A stretch of DNA of 64,000 nucleotides from contig CALDUF010000064.1 in NCBI GenBank assembly GCA_937923515.1, forward strand, positions 1 to 64,000. The letters run 5' to 3'. The notes under the pieces are model-generated. The model did not search any database. It worked only from the letters and a program-made list of their open reading frames with translations, and had not been told where the DNA came from. Both the position numbers and the translations under genes were made by a program. Source of the DNA: an uncultured Flavobacteriaceae bacterium (GTDB lineage: Bacteria; Bacteroidota; Bacteroidia; Flavobacteriales; Flavobacteriaceae). Numbering within the stretch: position 1 is the first letter of the stretch; the number at the start of each line of letters is the position of its first letter. Of this stretch, positions 1 through 8,907 are shown one piece after another.

Positions 1-341
1 TAGACTATAATATTGGTGATGCTGGCGGAAAACTTTCTGGCGGCCAAAAACAGCGTTTAAGTATTGCAAGAGCGGTACTTAAAAGTCCCCCAATAATGAT
101 TTTAGACGAAGCCACTTCTGCTCTTGATACCGAAAGCGAGAGAATTGTTCAAAACGCTCTTGAAAATATGATGAAAAACAGAACATCAATTGTAATTGCA
201 CACAGGCTATCTACCATACAAAATGCCGATGAGATTGTTGTTTTAAATAAAGGCGAAATCGTAGAACAAGGTAAACATGAAGAACTTATATCTCAAAAAG
301 GTGTTTATTATAACCTTGTAGAAATGCAAAGCTTTAATTAA
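1..341 (+). CDS. ABC transporter ATP-binding protein, C-terminal part (5' truncated by window edge)
   Basis: In-frame from position 3: [42 protein letters not shown]...IAHRLSTI; intact signature, Walker B and H-loop. Confidence 0.93.
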   Translation, partial: DYNIGDAGGKLSGGQKQRLSIARAVLKSPPIMILDEATSALDTESERIVQNALENMMKNRTSIVIAHRLSTIQNADEIVVLNKGEIVEQGKHEELISQKGVYYNLVEMQSFN

Positions 342-365
342 GAAAACCAAAAGTTTATAAAAAGT

Positions 366-404
366 AAAAAAGGATAGTGATTTGGGCAACTATCCTTTTT
401 TTTT
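366..404 (+). terminator. Rho-independent terminator
   Basis: aaaaaggatagt / actatccttttt stem followed by T-run, downstream of ABC gene. Confidence 0.85.
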
Positions 405-640
405 GGTTTATGTTAGACTTGGGGACGACTAACATGTATAAGTAGGTTTCTGACACAAATGTATAGCTTAAATACATACCAACCAAGAAAAAAATGTATT
501 TAATCGTATTTATTTACACTTAATCGATAATTTAAAATACAACTAATTGATTTTTAGGTGTTTGTATGTTTTGTAGAAATTTATAACAGCTTACATTAAA
601 CTTTAAGTATATTTAAGGGTCTAACATAGAAATAATATGT

Positions 641-1183
641 GTGACTGACGAAGCGCAACTAGTAAAACAATTACAATCTAAAACCAGCAAAGAACAGGCC
701 TTTAGAGCACTTTTGTCGCTCTACAAGGAACGTTTGTATTGGCACATCCGTAATATTGTAAAATCTCACGATGATGCTGATGATGTACTCCAAAACACAT
801 TTATCAAAATTTACAAAAACATTCATAATTTTAAAGGCGACAGCAAACTTTTCTCTTGGATGTATCGTATTGCAACAAACGAAGCTATTACGCTACTTAA
901 TAAAAATGCAAAACGTTTACAGATTACTAGTGAAGAACTGCAACAGTTAGCAATTAATAATTTAACCTCTGATGTTTATTTTGAAGGCGATGCCATTCAA
1001 CTAAAATTACAAAAGGCAATTGCTACACTTCCTGAAAAACAACAACTCGTATTTAATATGAAATATTTTGAGGATATAAAATACAAAGACATGTCTGTTA
1101 TTTTAGAAACTAGCGAAGGTGCGCTTAAAGCATCTTACCATATTGCAGTAAAAAAAATTGAAGCGTATTTAACTGATAATTAA
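641..1183 (+). CDS. RNA polymerase sigma factor, sigma-70/ECF family
   Basis: DDADDVLQNTFIKIYKNIHNFKGDSKLFSWMYRIATNEA (region 2) and region 4 helix-turn-helix; GTG start. Confidence 0.9.
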   Translation: MTDEAQLVKQLQSKTSKEQAFRALLSLYKERLYWHIRNIVKSHDDADDVLQNTFIKIYKNIHNFKGDSKLFSWMYRIATNEAITLLNKNAKRLQITSEELQQLAINNLTSDVYFEGDAIQLKLQKAIATLPEKQQLVFNMKYFEDIKYKDMSVILETSEGALKASYHIAVKKIEAYLTDN

Positions 1184-1225
1184 ACCTTTTAAAACTATAA
1201 CAGTCTAAAGAGTAAGAATTACAAA

Positions 1226-1732
1226 ATGAAAAATAAAAATTTAAATAACATAAATACCACGGGGTTTAACATCCCAAAAGATTATTTTGAAACTTTTGAA
1301 AATCAGCTTCTTAAAAAAATTAATGCTGAAGAAACTGTTTTGAATGTAAAATCTACAGGGTTTGAAACACCCAAAGATTATTTTAACAGTATAGAAGATG
1401 GTGTTTTTGAAAAACTCTCAGAAGAAAAAAATACCAAAGTTATTTCGCTTTTTAATAAAAAAACCATCGTTTATATAACAGGTATTGCAGCAGCAATAGT
1501 ATTATGTTTTAACCTTTCTATGTTTGATAGCACTATTGCATTTGAAGATTTAGAAGCAGCTACTGTAGAATCGTATATATTAGAAGACGATATAAATTCT
1601 TATGAAATAGCCGCTCTATTAACTGAGGAAGAATTAAACGAAAGCATTATTATTACTCATGATTTTCAAGATGAAACTATTGAAGAATACCTATTAAATA
1701 ATGCCGATATAGAAGCCCTAATCGTAGAATAA
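1226..1732 (+). CDS. Single-pass membrane protein, putative anti-sigma factor partner
   Basis: Directly follows ECF sigma gene; cytoplasmic N-terminus with two GF-x-(I/T)PKDYF repeats, one TM helix (TIVYITGIAAAIVLCFNL). Confidence 0.6.
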   Translation: MKNKNLNNINTTGFNIPKDYFETFENQLLKKINAEETVLNVKSTGFETPKDYFNSIEDGVFEKLSEEKNTKVISLFNKKTIVYITGIAAAIVLCFNLSMFDSTIAFEDLEAATVESYILEDDINSYEIAALLTEEELNESIIITHDFQDETIEEYLLNNADIEALIVE

Positions 1733-1744
1733 CACAAAAACAAT

Positions 1745-2188
1745 ATGAAAAAAATAATATGTATGGCAATCCTATTGGTTTCCATGAATGCCATAGCACA
1801 AAGAGGAGACAAAAGAGAACGCATTAAAGCGCTTAAAGTAGCTTTTATAACAGAACAGTTAGGCTTAACTACTGAAGAAGCTCAAGGGTTTTGGCCTATT
1901 TACAATACGTTTGAAGAAGAAACCAATGCCATACGATTTAAAGAAATGCGCGTTATTAGAAAAGATATAAGAGAAAATTTAGACAGTATGAATGATACTG
2001 AAGCTAATGCGCTTATTAAAAGATTTAATACTGCCGAAGACCGTATGCACAAACTACGCATGGAACTTTCTGAAAAGTTAGCACGTATTATTCCTCCAAA
2101 AAAAATAATTCAACTTAAAATAGCAGAAGACGATTTTAGGCGAAAAATGCTAAATGAATTTAAAAAACGTAAAAGAGAGCGCCACTAA
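1745..2188 (+). CDS. Exported Spy/CpxP-like (sensor of ECF-type sigma factor) protein
   Basis: Signal peptide MKKIICMAILLVSMNAIAQ; helical LTTEEAQGFWPIYNTFEEE; third gene of the sigma operon. Confidence 0.6.
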   Translation: MKKIICMAILLVSMNAIAQRGDKRERIKALKVAFITEQLGLTTEEAQGFWPIYNTFEEETNAIRFKEMRVIRKDIRENLDSMNDTEANALIKRFNTAEDRMHKLRMELSEKLARIIPPKKIIQLKIAEDDFRRKMLNEFKKRKRERH

Positions 2189-2203
2189 TGGCGTTCTTTT
2201 TTT
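2176..2203 (+). terminator. Terminator overlapping the end of the 1745-2188 CDS
   Basis: agagcgcca-ctaa-tggcgttct stem then T-run; the TAA stop lies in the loop. Confidence 0.75.
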
Positions 2204-2204
2204 A

Positions 2205-3266
2205 TCATTTAAACCTCAACTTAGAAATACGTCCTTTTCCTCCAGCGTAAGCTATCGAATCGTTTAAAAAACGAATCGTATAAAATCCTTCATCACTTAA
2301 ATGCGTCCAGGTATTGCCAGCATCGTTACTATAATCGATACCTTTAAAACCAACTGCAACTAATTTTTTACCGTTACCGTTTGGCACATATTGCACACAA
2401 CTTCTATACCCAGGGTTTTGATGTTGTGCTACCACCTTCCATGTTTTTCCGCCATCTTGTGTTCTTATTTTATTAGCTGTATTAGCATCAGGTTTTGTGT
2501 AATCGCCACCAATAGCAAATCCGTTAAGGGCATCATAAAAGGCAATAGAATAAATACCTGTAGTTGCTGCACCTTGAATAATAGGTGTATCAAAAACTTC
2601 CCAAGTATTGCCCTTATCTGGAGAATACAAAATCCTACTCACCTGTCCGCCTGTGGCTACCCAAGTATGGTTTCCAACAATAGCAATATTAGTATCACTG
2701 GCCGCAAAAGCCGCTTCTCCTTCTTTAGTTTTAGGCAATATATCGCAGGATAATTTATTCCAAGTGGCACCACCATTTCTTGTGATAATAATACTCATAC
2801 AATCATCAGTAGGATCACCTATGGCAATACCTTCTTGGTCGTTCCAAAATTCTATCGCATCATAAAACGCTTTAGGATGCGTTTCTTTATAAACCACTTC
2901 GTTATCAAAAATATCCACACCAAATAGCAGCGCAGGACTTTCAATACTCAAAACAAAGCCACCTTCACTAGTAGCGGCAATAGATCTAAAATTAGGCACC
3001 ATACTGTCGTATTTAAACTGTGTAAGCATCTCATATTCAGAAACGCCATTACGCTCACTTAATATGCCAACTTCGCCATTAGATGTTGCAAAACAACCAA
3101 AGCGTTCTCCATATGCTTCCAACGCTCGCACATTCAAAAGGGAATCTTGCACAATCGTTTCTATCTCAACCTTAGAAATTGAGTGTTGCTCTTTCAGTTT
3201 GTTATCTTTACAAGAACAAAAAACTACTAAAACAACGGTTAACACATAATATCGCATAGTATACAA
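2205..3266 (-). CDS. YCF48/BNR-type beta-propeller lipoprotein
   Basis: Lipobox VVFCSC-KDNK; repeated DGGKTWK / DKGNTWE / DAGNTWT motifs. Confidence 0.82.
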   Translation of the reverse strand: MYTMRYYVLTVVLVVFCSCKDNKLKEQHSISKVEIETIVQDSLLNVRALEAYGERFGCFATSNGEVGILSERNGVSEYEMLTQFKYDSMVPNFRSIAATSEGGFVLSIESPALLFGVDIFDNEVVYKETHPKAFYDAIEFWNDQEGIAIGDPTDDCMSIIITRNGGATWNKLSCDILPKTKEGEAAFAASDTNIAIVGNHTWVATGGQVSRILYSPDKGNTWEVFDTPIIQGAATTGIYSIAFYDALNGFAIGGDYTKPDANTANKIRTQDGGKTWKVVAQHQNPGYRSCVQYVPNGNGKKLVAVGFKGIDYSNDAGNTWTHLSDEGFYTIRFLNDSIAYAGGKGRISKLRFK

Positions 3267-3333
3267 TTTCTTTAAAAATAGAAAAGCTTAAAGAATAAAT
3301 CCGAAGCTTTTTGTATAATTTAAGCTAATCCCA

Positions 3334-3966
3334 TCAAATTTCCTGCTTTAATAACGTTATATGTCGTTTTAAACGTTCTACATCAATCTCTAAAGTACCA
3401 TTGTAAACACCTCGAATATACCCCTGTTGATCTACCAAGATAAAATTTTCAGTATGTATAAAATTGCTATCATCTTGGGTTTTAGTAAAATCTTCATCTG
3501 CAAAATACCCTGTTCTGGCAATGGCGTATAAATCGTTTTTATCACCAGTAACCAAATGCCATTTCTTGGTGTTTACATGATGTTTTTCAGCATATTGTTT
3601 TAATAATGGTACAGAATCTCGCCAAGGCATTACGGTGTGCGATAGCAACATAATATCCTTATCATTTTTATAAGTTTCTTGAATTACACCCATATTTTTA
3701 GTAAGCTTTGGGCAAATACCAGGGCAACTTGTAAAAAAGAAATCTGCTATATAAATTTTACCCTCAAACGTTTTGTTAGTAACGGTTTCTCCATCCTGAT
3801 TTGTAAATAAAAACTCAGGTATTTTGTGCTGTGGTGTATCCCATTCTGGTGTAAAATCTGCAGTATTAAAATAGGGCAAACCAGACACAGATTTGTCTTT
3901 TTTTTCATTTTTACATGAAACTAAAAATATAAGAATTAAAAAGATTAATAAACGGTTCACCCTCAT
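3334..3966 (-). CDS. SCO1/SenC family lipoprotein (ORF opens at 4026; start at 3966 preferred)
   Basis: FFFTSCPGICPKLTKNM CxxxC copper motif, downstream His in FIHTENFILVD; lipobox FLVSC after internal Met. Confidence 0.9.
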   Translation of the reverse strand: MRVNRLLIFLILIFLVSCKNEKKDKSVSGLPYFNTADFTPEWDTPQHKIPEFLFTNQDGETVTNKTFEGKIYIADFFFTSCPGICPKLTKNMGVIQETYKNDKDIMLLSHTVMPWRDSVPLLKQYAEKHHVNTKKWHLVTGDKNDLYAIARTGYFADEDFTKTQDDSNFIHTENFILVDQQGYIRGVYNGTLEIDVERLKRHITLLKQEI

Positions 3967-4006
3967 GATACTTATGGCTTTTGCAGTTTCAGTACTACTA
4001 ATTTTA

Positions 4007-4573
4007 CTAAATTTCATCTTTACCAACCGTTACTGTGTAACATTTTTTTAATCCTATTACACCGTAGCGCTCACCACCCACTACTTTATAATTTGCCTTT
4101 AGTGTACCATCGGTTTTCCACATACGCTGATGCCCTACTTCTTTTCCAGAGTTATAATTAAAGTCTCTAAATAATTGTCCAGATTTATACCATTCTTTAA
4201 CCACACCATCAAACTCACCTTTGTTATTAAAATGGTATTCAAACTTTAAATCTCCAGAAGGCCACCAAGATTTGTGAATGCCTATTTTAAAACCATTGGC
4301 ATAAAAACGCTCTAATAATAAATCGCCGTTACCATACCATTGGGTTTCCCTACCATGTTTTTTTCCAGCTACATATGTAATGGTAGCTATTAAAACTACG
4401 GTATCATTGTACGTTTCTAAAACACCAGTAAAAGGCATTTCATTATAAAATAAAACACCGTTTTGTAAAGCTAAATTTGCATCTGTAGACTCTATTACTA
4501 ATGTTTTGGTAGCAGTATTACAGCCAATTAACAGCAAGTTTATAGTGATAATATGTAACAGGTAACGCCTCAA
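4007..4573 (-). CDS. MORN-variant/YwqK-like repeat lipoprotein
   Basis: Lipobox LLLIGC; repeats G-x-x-W-Y-G-N-G-D-L, WYKSGQLFRDFNY. Confidence 0.8.
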   Translation of the reverse strand: MRRYLLHIITINLLLIGCNTATKTLVIESTDANLALQNGVLFYNEMPFTGVLETYNDTVVLIATITYVAGKKHGRETQWYGNGDLLLERFYANGFKIGIHKSWWPSGDLKFEYHFNNKGEFDGVVKEWYKSGQLFRDFNYNSGKEVGHQRMWKTDGTLKANYKVVGGERYGVIGLKKCYTVTVGKDEI

Positions 4574-5341
4574 TTACCGCGAAATATTTCCTGGTGTACC
4601 AAAAAACCCGTTTCCATTTAAATAAGGGTCTTCATTAGTAATATGATAATGATAAATACCATCAGGAAAATCGGCAGTTGCACCTACGTGTCCATGATAC
4701 ATATCTAAATCATCGTTGGTAATAATGTTACCGTTTTCCATAGGGCCATATACAGGAAATCCATCGGCTAAAAGCCCTAAAAAAGCATCTTCGCCAAACT
4801 GCTCCGTAAGGTATGTTGGTTCAATATGATAATGGTATTGGTCTCTGCCCGTTGGATGCCCTAAATACTGGTCGAACGAATTAATTTCATTAGTTAAAGG
4901 CGAACCGCCTGCAGCATACTGGTTAAAAAACACCACACCATTTCTAGATATTCCTATGGGTCCCATAGGCGTAGCTTCCTTATTTGTAGCTTCTTCAGGA
5001 TTTAAACTTATAGTAAATACTATATTTTGTGCAGCTATTTCGTTTGGGTTTTGGCGCCAATCACTATTCGTACCGTTATAGGCTTCATATAGCGGATTAT
5101 CAACTGGCCAATACGGACTTTTATGATTCGGTAAATCGGCAGTAGTAAATGTCACAGTGGTGCCATTCACAGCGTATGATAAGCCCGTGCCATCAAACTT
5201 AGATAATATGTTAGAAATATCGTAAGCAACAGCATTCGGCATGTCGTCATCTGTGACGCTTGTATCCTCATTAGTAGAACACGCCAGTATAATTAAAAAT
5301 GGTAATAGTGCATATCGTACCGAAAATTTAGGTGGTCTCAT
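4574..5341 (-). CDS. YHYH domain lipoprotein
   Basis: Lipobox IILAC; DQYHYHIEPTYL and GIYHYHITNEDPYLNG motifs. Confidence 0.88.
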   Translation of the reverse strand: MRPPKFSVRYALLPFLIILACSTNEDTSVTDDDMPNAVAYDISNILSKFDGTGLSYAVNGTTVTFTTADLPNHKSPYWPVDNPLYEAYNGTNSDWRQNPNEIAAQNIVFTISLNPEEATNKEATPMGPIGISRNGVVFFNQYAAGGSPLTNEINSFDQYLGHPTGRDQYHYHIEPTYLTEQFGEDAFLGLLADGFPVYGPMENGNIITNDDLDMYHGHVGATADFPDGIYHYHITNEDPYLNGNGFFGTPGNISR

Positions 5342-5359
5342 AGTCTTAGGGTTTTAAAA

Positions 5360-6673
5360 TTACTGTTTTATGTTTATAAGTGCGGCTTCAATATTTTGTT
5401 TTGCCGTAGCAGCAGCATTAGATAAAGGCAATTGGTTTGCATTTAACAAATTGGTAGTCTCTAAAGGATCATCCAACACATTATAAAACGCCTCATTACC
5501 ATTAGAAAACGAAATGTATTTGTACGTTGCATCTCGTATGGCAAAATCTGTGCTATTGGCATCGTCTCCAATTTCAGAATACACAAAATCTCTAACACTT
5601 ACATTTGCATTTGTAAACATGGGTGCAAAATTTTTACTATCGTGTATCTCTGTAATGTTAGCACCGGCCATTCCTGCAACAGTAGCAAATAAATCGGTTG
5701 TACCCAATAGCGCATCTTCTTCGGCACCCATACGCGTTACATTTTTACCAGAAACAACCATAGGCACATTTATACCACCTTGGTAAAGACTGTTTTTAGC
5801 ACGTCGGCTTCTATACGTCTGTACCACTTGGTTTGGCGTACCATTATCACCCACAAAAATAATAACTGTATTATCTCTTTCTTCCTGTGGCATTGCATCT
5901 AGTAATCTACCAATTTCAGTATCCATAGCCTCAATCATCGCTAAATAATACGGTAGCGGGTTTGCAGCAATACTCGCTTCATCACTGGCCAAAGGCCCTT
6001 GGCTATGTAAGGCGTTGGGTGGTAAATGAAACGGCGTATGTGGCGCATTATAAGCAAGCCATAAAAACCACGGCGTATCTTGGTTTTCTATCCAATCAAT
6101 AGCTAAATCTGTAAATTTAGTAGTAGTATATGTTGTACTATTAGTAGTTTGCCTGTTGGCAACCAAATCCCAACTAAAATACGAAGGCACACCCCCACCT
6201 AACACACCCGCATATTCATTAACACCAATACTATTCGGGTGGTTCACATCTCGGTTAGACAAATGCCACTTACCAATAACGGCATGACTGTATCCCGAAT
6301 TTATAACATCTAAATAACCATGTATAGACTGCTCGCTCGTGGGCAGCGTTTGCCCAACATTAGTAACACCAGTTCTAAAACCATATTTGCCAGTAATAAT
6401 ACCAGCTCTGGTAGGCGAACACAAAGGCGAAGACCATACATTGGTAAATTTCACGCCATTTGCCATCAACCCGTCTAGAGTAGGCATACTAGGCTTTGTA
6501 CCTGCAATGCTGTAACCAGGTGTAGCATCAAGCCCCATGTCATCCGCAATAATCAATAAAATGTTGGGTTTGCTCGTCTGGTTCACATCGTCGTCATCAA
6601 CAATAACAGTATCGGTATCACAACCTAAAACCACAATAAACAAGCACAATAATTGTAAATAATATAATTTCAT
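5360..6673 (-). CDS. Sulfatase (alkaline phosphatase superfamily) lipoprotein
   Basis: Lipobox VVLGC; NILLIIADDMG, formylglycine motif CSPTR, GKWHLS, FVGDNG. Confidence 0.93.
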   Translation of the reverse strand: MKLYYLQLLCLFIVVLGCDTDTVIVDDDDVNQTSKPNILLIIADDMGLDATPGYSIAGTKPSMPTLDGLMANGVKFTNVWSSPLCSPTRAGIITGKYGFRTGVTNVGQTLPTSEQSIHGYLDVINSGYSHAVIGKWHLSNRDVNHPNSIGVNEYAGVLGGGVPSYFSWDLVANRQTTNSTTYTTTKFTDLAIDWIENQDTPWFLWLAYNAPHTPFHLPPNALHSQGPLASDEASIAANPLPYYLAMIEAMDTEIGRLLDAMPQEERDNTVIIFVGDNGTPNQVVQTYRSRRAKNSLYQGGINVPMVVSGKNVTRMGAEEDALLGTTDLFATVAGMAGANITEIHDSKNFAPMFTNANVSVRDFVYSEIGDDANSTDFAIRDATYKYISFSNGNEAFYNVLDDPLETTNLLNANQLPLSNAAATAKQNIEAALINIKQ

Positions 6674-6752
6674 AAAGTAGGTAGTTTGGTGTTAGACCTT
6701 CAAAATATTTAAAGGTTTAATCAAAATCAATTAAATTTAAAATATTCTTTTT

Positions 6753-6907
6753 GGCGTTCCCCTATCGGGTCAGGCTTTCCGCTATATCTTTTGCTTTTAG
6801 TTATACATGTAAATACAATAGTCTATTTTTAACTATTAGCATCCTTTAAAGTTTTGGTAAACATAGATTGTAAGCAAAAGGATGCCGCTGCAATCCTTAA
6901 CGCGCCT
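6753..6907. repeat. Putative dispersed flavobacterial intergenic repeat (imperfect inverted repeat)
   Basis: ggcgttcccctatcgggtcaggctttccgctatatcttttgctt ... aagcaaaaggatgccgctgcaatccttaacgcgcc; 9-bp perfect inner arms cttttgctt/aagcaaaag (6788-6796, 6872-6880). Confidence 0.6.
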
Positions 6908-7025
6908 ACCCGCTAAAGCACGCTACAAAACCAAAAGTAAAACCCACCAACAAACTATTACAAACAAACGTAAAAACCACAACAGTCTAAACCCATAAAA
7001 CATGCGTATGTAAACAATTAAAACG

Positions 7026-7033
7026 TACCTTTG
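7026..7033 (+). promoter_or_regulatory. Bacteroidetes -7 box TACCTTTG
   Basis: Matches TANNTTTG; 80 bp upstream of RNA methyltransferase gene. Confidence 0.4.
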
Positions 7034-7113
7034 CAGCCTTAATATTTAATCTGTTCAGTATTTAATATACCGTAAAAATTACGATTTAATTCCTGAACAC
7101 TCAGTACAAAAAA

Positions 7114-8331
7114 ATGCGTTTACATAGAAACCTTTGCTTCGCCGTAATAGACGGATTAACACAAATCTTCAACGAAGAAAAATACGCCGATAAAGTAATT
7201 CAGCAACTTTTAAAGCGCGATAAACGTTGGGGCTCGCGCGATAGAGGTTTCGTAGCCGAAACCACATACGACATTGTACGTTGGAAACGCCTATACGCCG
7301 AAATTGCCGAAGTAAAAGCACCCTTTGATCGTGATAACCTATGGCGCATGTTTGCCGTTTGGGCCACCTTAAAAGGTATTAAATTACCCGATTGGAAATA
7401 CTTTGAAAGCACACCAACGCGAAAAATAAAAGGCCGTTTTGATGAGCTTTCAAAAGTTAGAAAACTAAGAGAATCTATACCAGATTGGATAGATGCCGTG
7501 GGTTTAGAAGAGTTGGGCGAAGCCAAATGGAGCAAAGAAATTGCAATGCAAAATCAGCAAGCCGATGTTATTTTAAGAGTAAATAACTTAAAAATTACAA
7601 AGGATAAGCTGCAGAGCATCCTGTTTGACCAAAACAATATTGAAACCGAATTTATAAAAGGCTATCCATCAGCCTTAAAACTTACAGAACGTGCCAACGT
7701 ATTTGTAACCGATGCTTTTAAAAAAGGCTATTTTGAGGTACAAGATGCCTCATCGCAACTTGTTGCAGAATTTTTAGATGTAAAACCTGGAATGAAAACC
7801 GTAGATGCCTGCGCAGGTGCGGGAGGTAAAACATTACACATTGCATCTTTAATGGACAATAAAGGGCAAATTATAGCCATGGATATTTACGAAAGCAAGC
7901 TAAAAAAACTAAAAGTAAGAGCAAAACGTAATGGTGTACATAATGTAGATCTAAAAGTAATAGACTCTACAAAACCCATAAAAAAACTACATAATAAAGC
8001 CGACCGTGTTTTAATAGATGCACCATGTTCTGGACTAGGCGTGTTGCGCAGAAACCCTGATGCTAAGTGGAAACTAGAACCTGAATTTTTAGATAGAATT
8101 AGAGGTGTACAGCAAGATGTTTTACAACAATACTCTAAAATGGTAAAACCAGAAGGAAAATTAGTTTACGCCACCTGTTCTGTATTACCATCTGAAAACC
8201 AACACCAAGTTTCGGCATTTTTAAAATCAGAAGCTGGAGCAAATTTTGAGCTTATAAAAGACAAAAAAGTGTTAGCGCATGTACATGGTTTCGACGGATT
8301 TTACATGGCATTATTAGAGCGAAAAAAATAA
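7114..8331 (+). CDS. RsmB/NOP family class I SAM-dependent RNA methyltransferase
   Basis: VDACAGAGGKTLHIA, DAPCSGLGVLRRNPD, YATCSVLPSEN motifs. Confidence 0.9.
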   Translation: MRLHRNLCFAVIDGLTQIFNEEKYADKVIQQLLKRDKRWGSRDRGFVAETTYDIVRWKRLYAEIAEVKAPFDRDNLWRMFAVWATLKGIKLPDWKYFESTPTRKIKGRFDELSKVRKLRESIPDWIDAVGLEELGEAKWSKEIAMQNQQADVILRVNNLKITKDKLQSILFDQNNIETEFIKGYPSALKLTERANVFVTDAFKKGYFEVQDASSQLVAEFLDVKPGMKTVDACAGAGGKTLHIASLMDNKGQIIAMDIYESKLKKLKVRAKRNGVHNVDLKVIDSTKPIKKLHNKADRVLIDAPCSGLGVLRRNPDAKWKLEPEFLDRIRGVQQDVLQQYSKMVKPEGKLVYATCSVLPSENQHQVSAFLKSEAGANFELIKDKKVLAHVHGFDGFYMALLERKK

Positions 8332-8348
8332 AACTAAAGTTAGCGTAT

Positions 8349-8843
8349 TTAATGCTTTGGTTTTAAAATAGTGTAAGGGTCTAAATGCCCTCTTTTTAAA
8401 TTATCACACATAATTAAACTCTTATCAATTCTAGTTTGGCTATTTTTAAATCTAGAAATTGCGTAAATAATACTGCGTTTTTTTCCTGCCGTTAAATTTT
8501 TAAATACAGTAAAAGCTTCAACATCACTTTTAAAAACAGCATCTAATTCTTCTGGTACGTCCACACCATATTTAGAATTATCTTCAAAAAGCTGTACTTT
8601 AAAATAATCATTTTGTAATACACCAAGCTGTTTTTGCAAGCGCTTGCCAAACATAATGCGGAAATCATCGGTGTTTTTATCCTTCACAAAAGCAGCATAA
8701 AAATGCATTGCCTTTTTATTGTACGAGGCTTTTACCAACAAGCGCTTTACTTGCTTATCAATAAATGGCTGCATTACGTGTTCGGGAATATAAATATGGT
8801 ATTGGTCTAGTAATCCAACTTCAAAAACACTGCTCTTTATCAT
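8349..8843 (-). CDS. YdeI/OmpD-associated (DUF1905-type) family protein
   Basis: YHIYIPEHVMQPFIDKQVKRLLVK ... DVPEELDAVFKSD ... FKNLTAGKKRSIIYAISRFKNSQTR. Confidence 0.7.
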   Translation of the reverse strand: MIKSSVFEVGLLDQYHIYIPEHVMQPFIDKQVKRLLVKASYNKKAMHFYAAFVKDKNTDDFRIMFGKRLQKQLGVLQNDYFKVQLFEDNSKYGVDVPEELDAVFKSDVEAFTVFKNLTAGKKRSIIYAISRFKNSQTRIDKSLIMCDNLKRGHLDPYTILKPKH

Positions 8844-8907
8844 GTATCAATTGTGGTTTGCGTTACACTACTTTAAAAAACTAATAGTTCTAAAACTTAA
8901 GCCTTAA

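Noticed and set aside
2391-2753. ORF-track ORFs antisense to the YCF48-like gene (2391..2753, 2608..2865, 3064..3249)
   Set aside because: Lie opposite a well-supported CDS; low-complexity, no recognisable motifs; typical shadow ORFs.
4007-4573. Reading the YwqK-like protein as part of a toxin-antitoxin system
   Set aside because: The antitoxin label is a database name for MORN-variant repeats; the protein is a lipoprotein and no toxin is adjacent.
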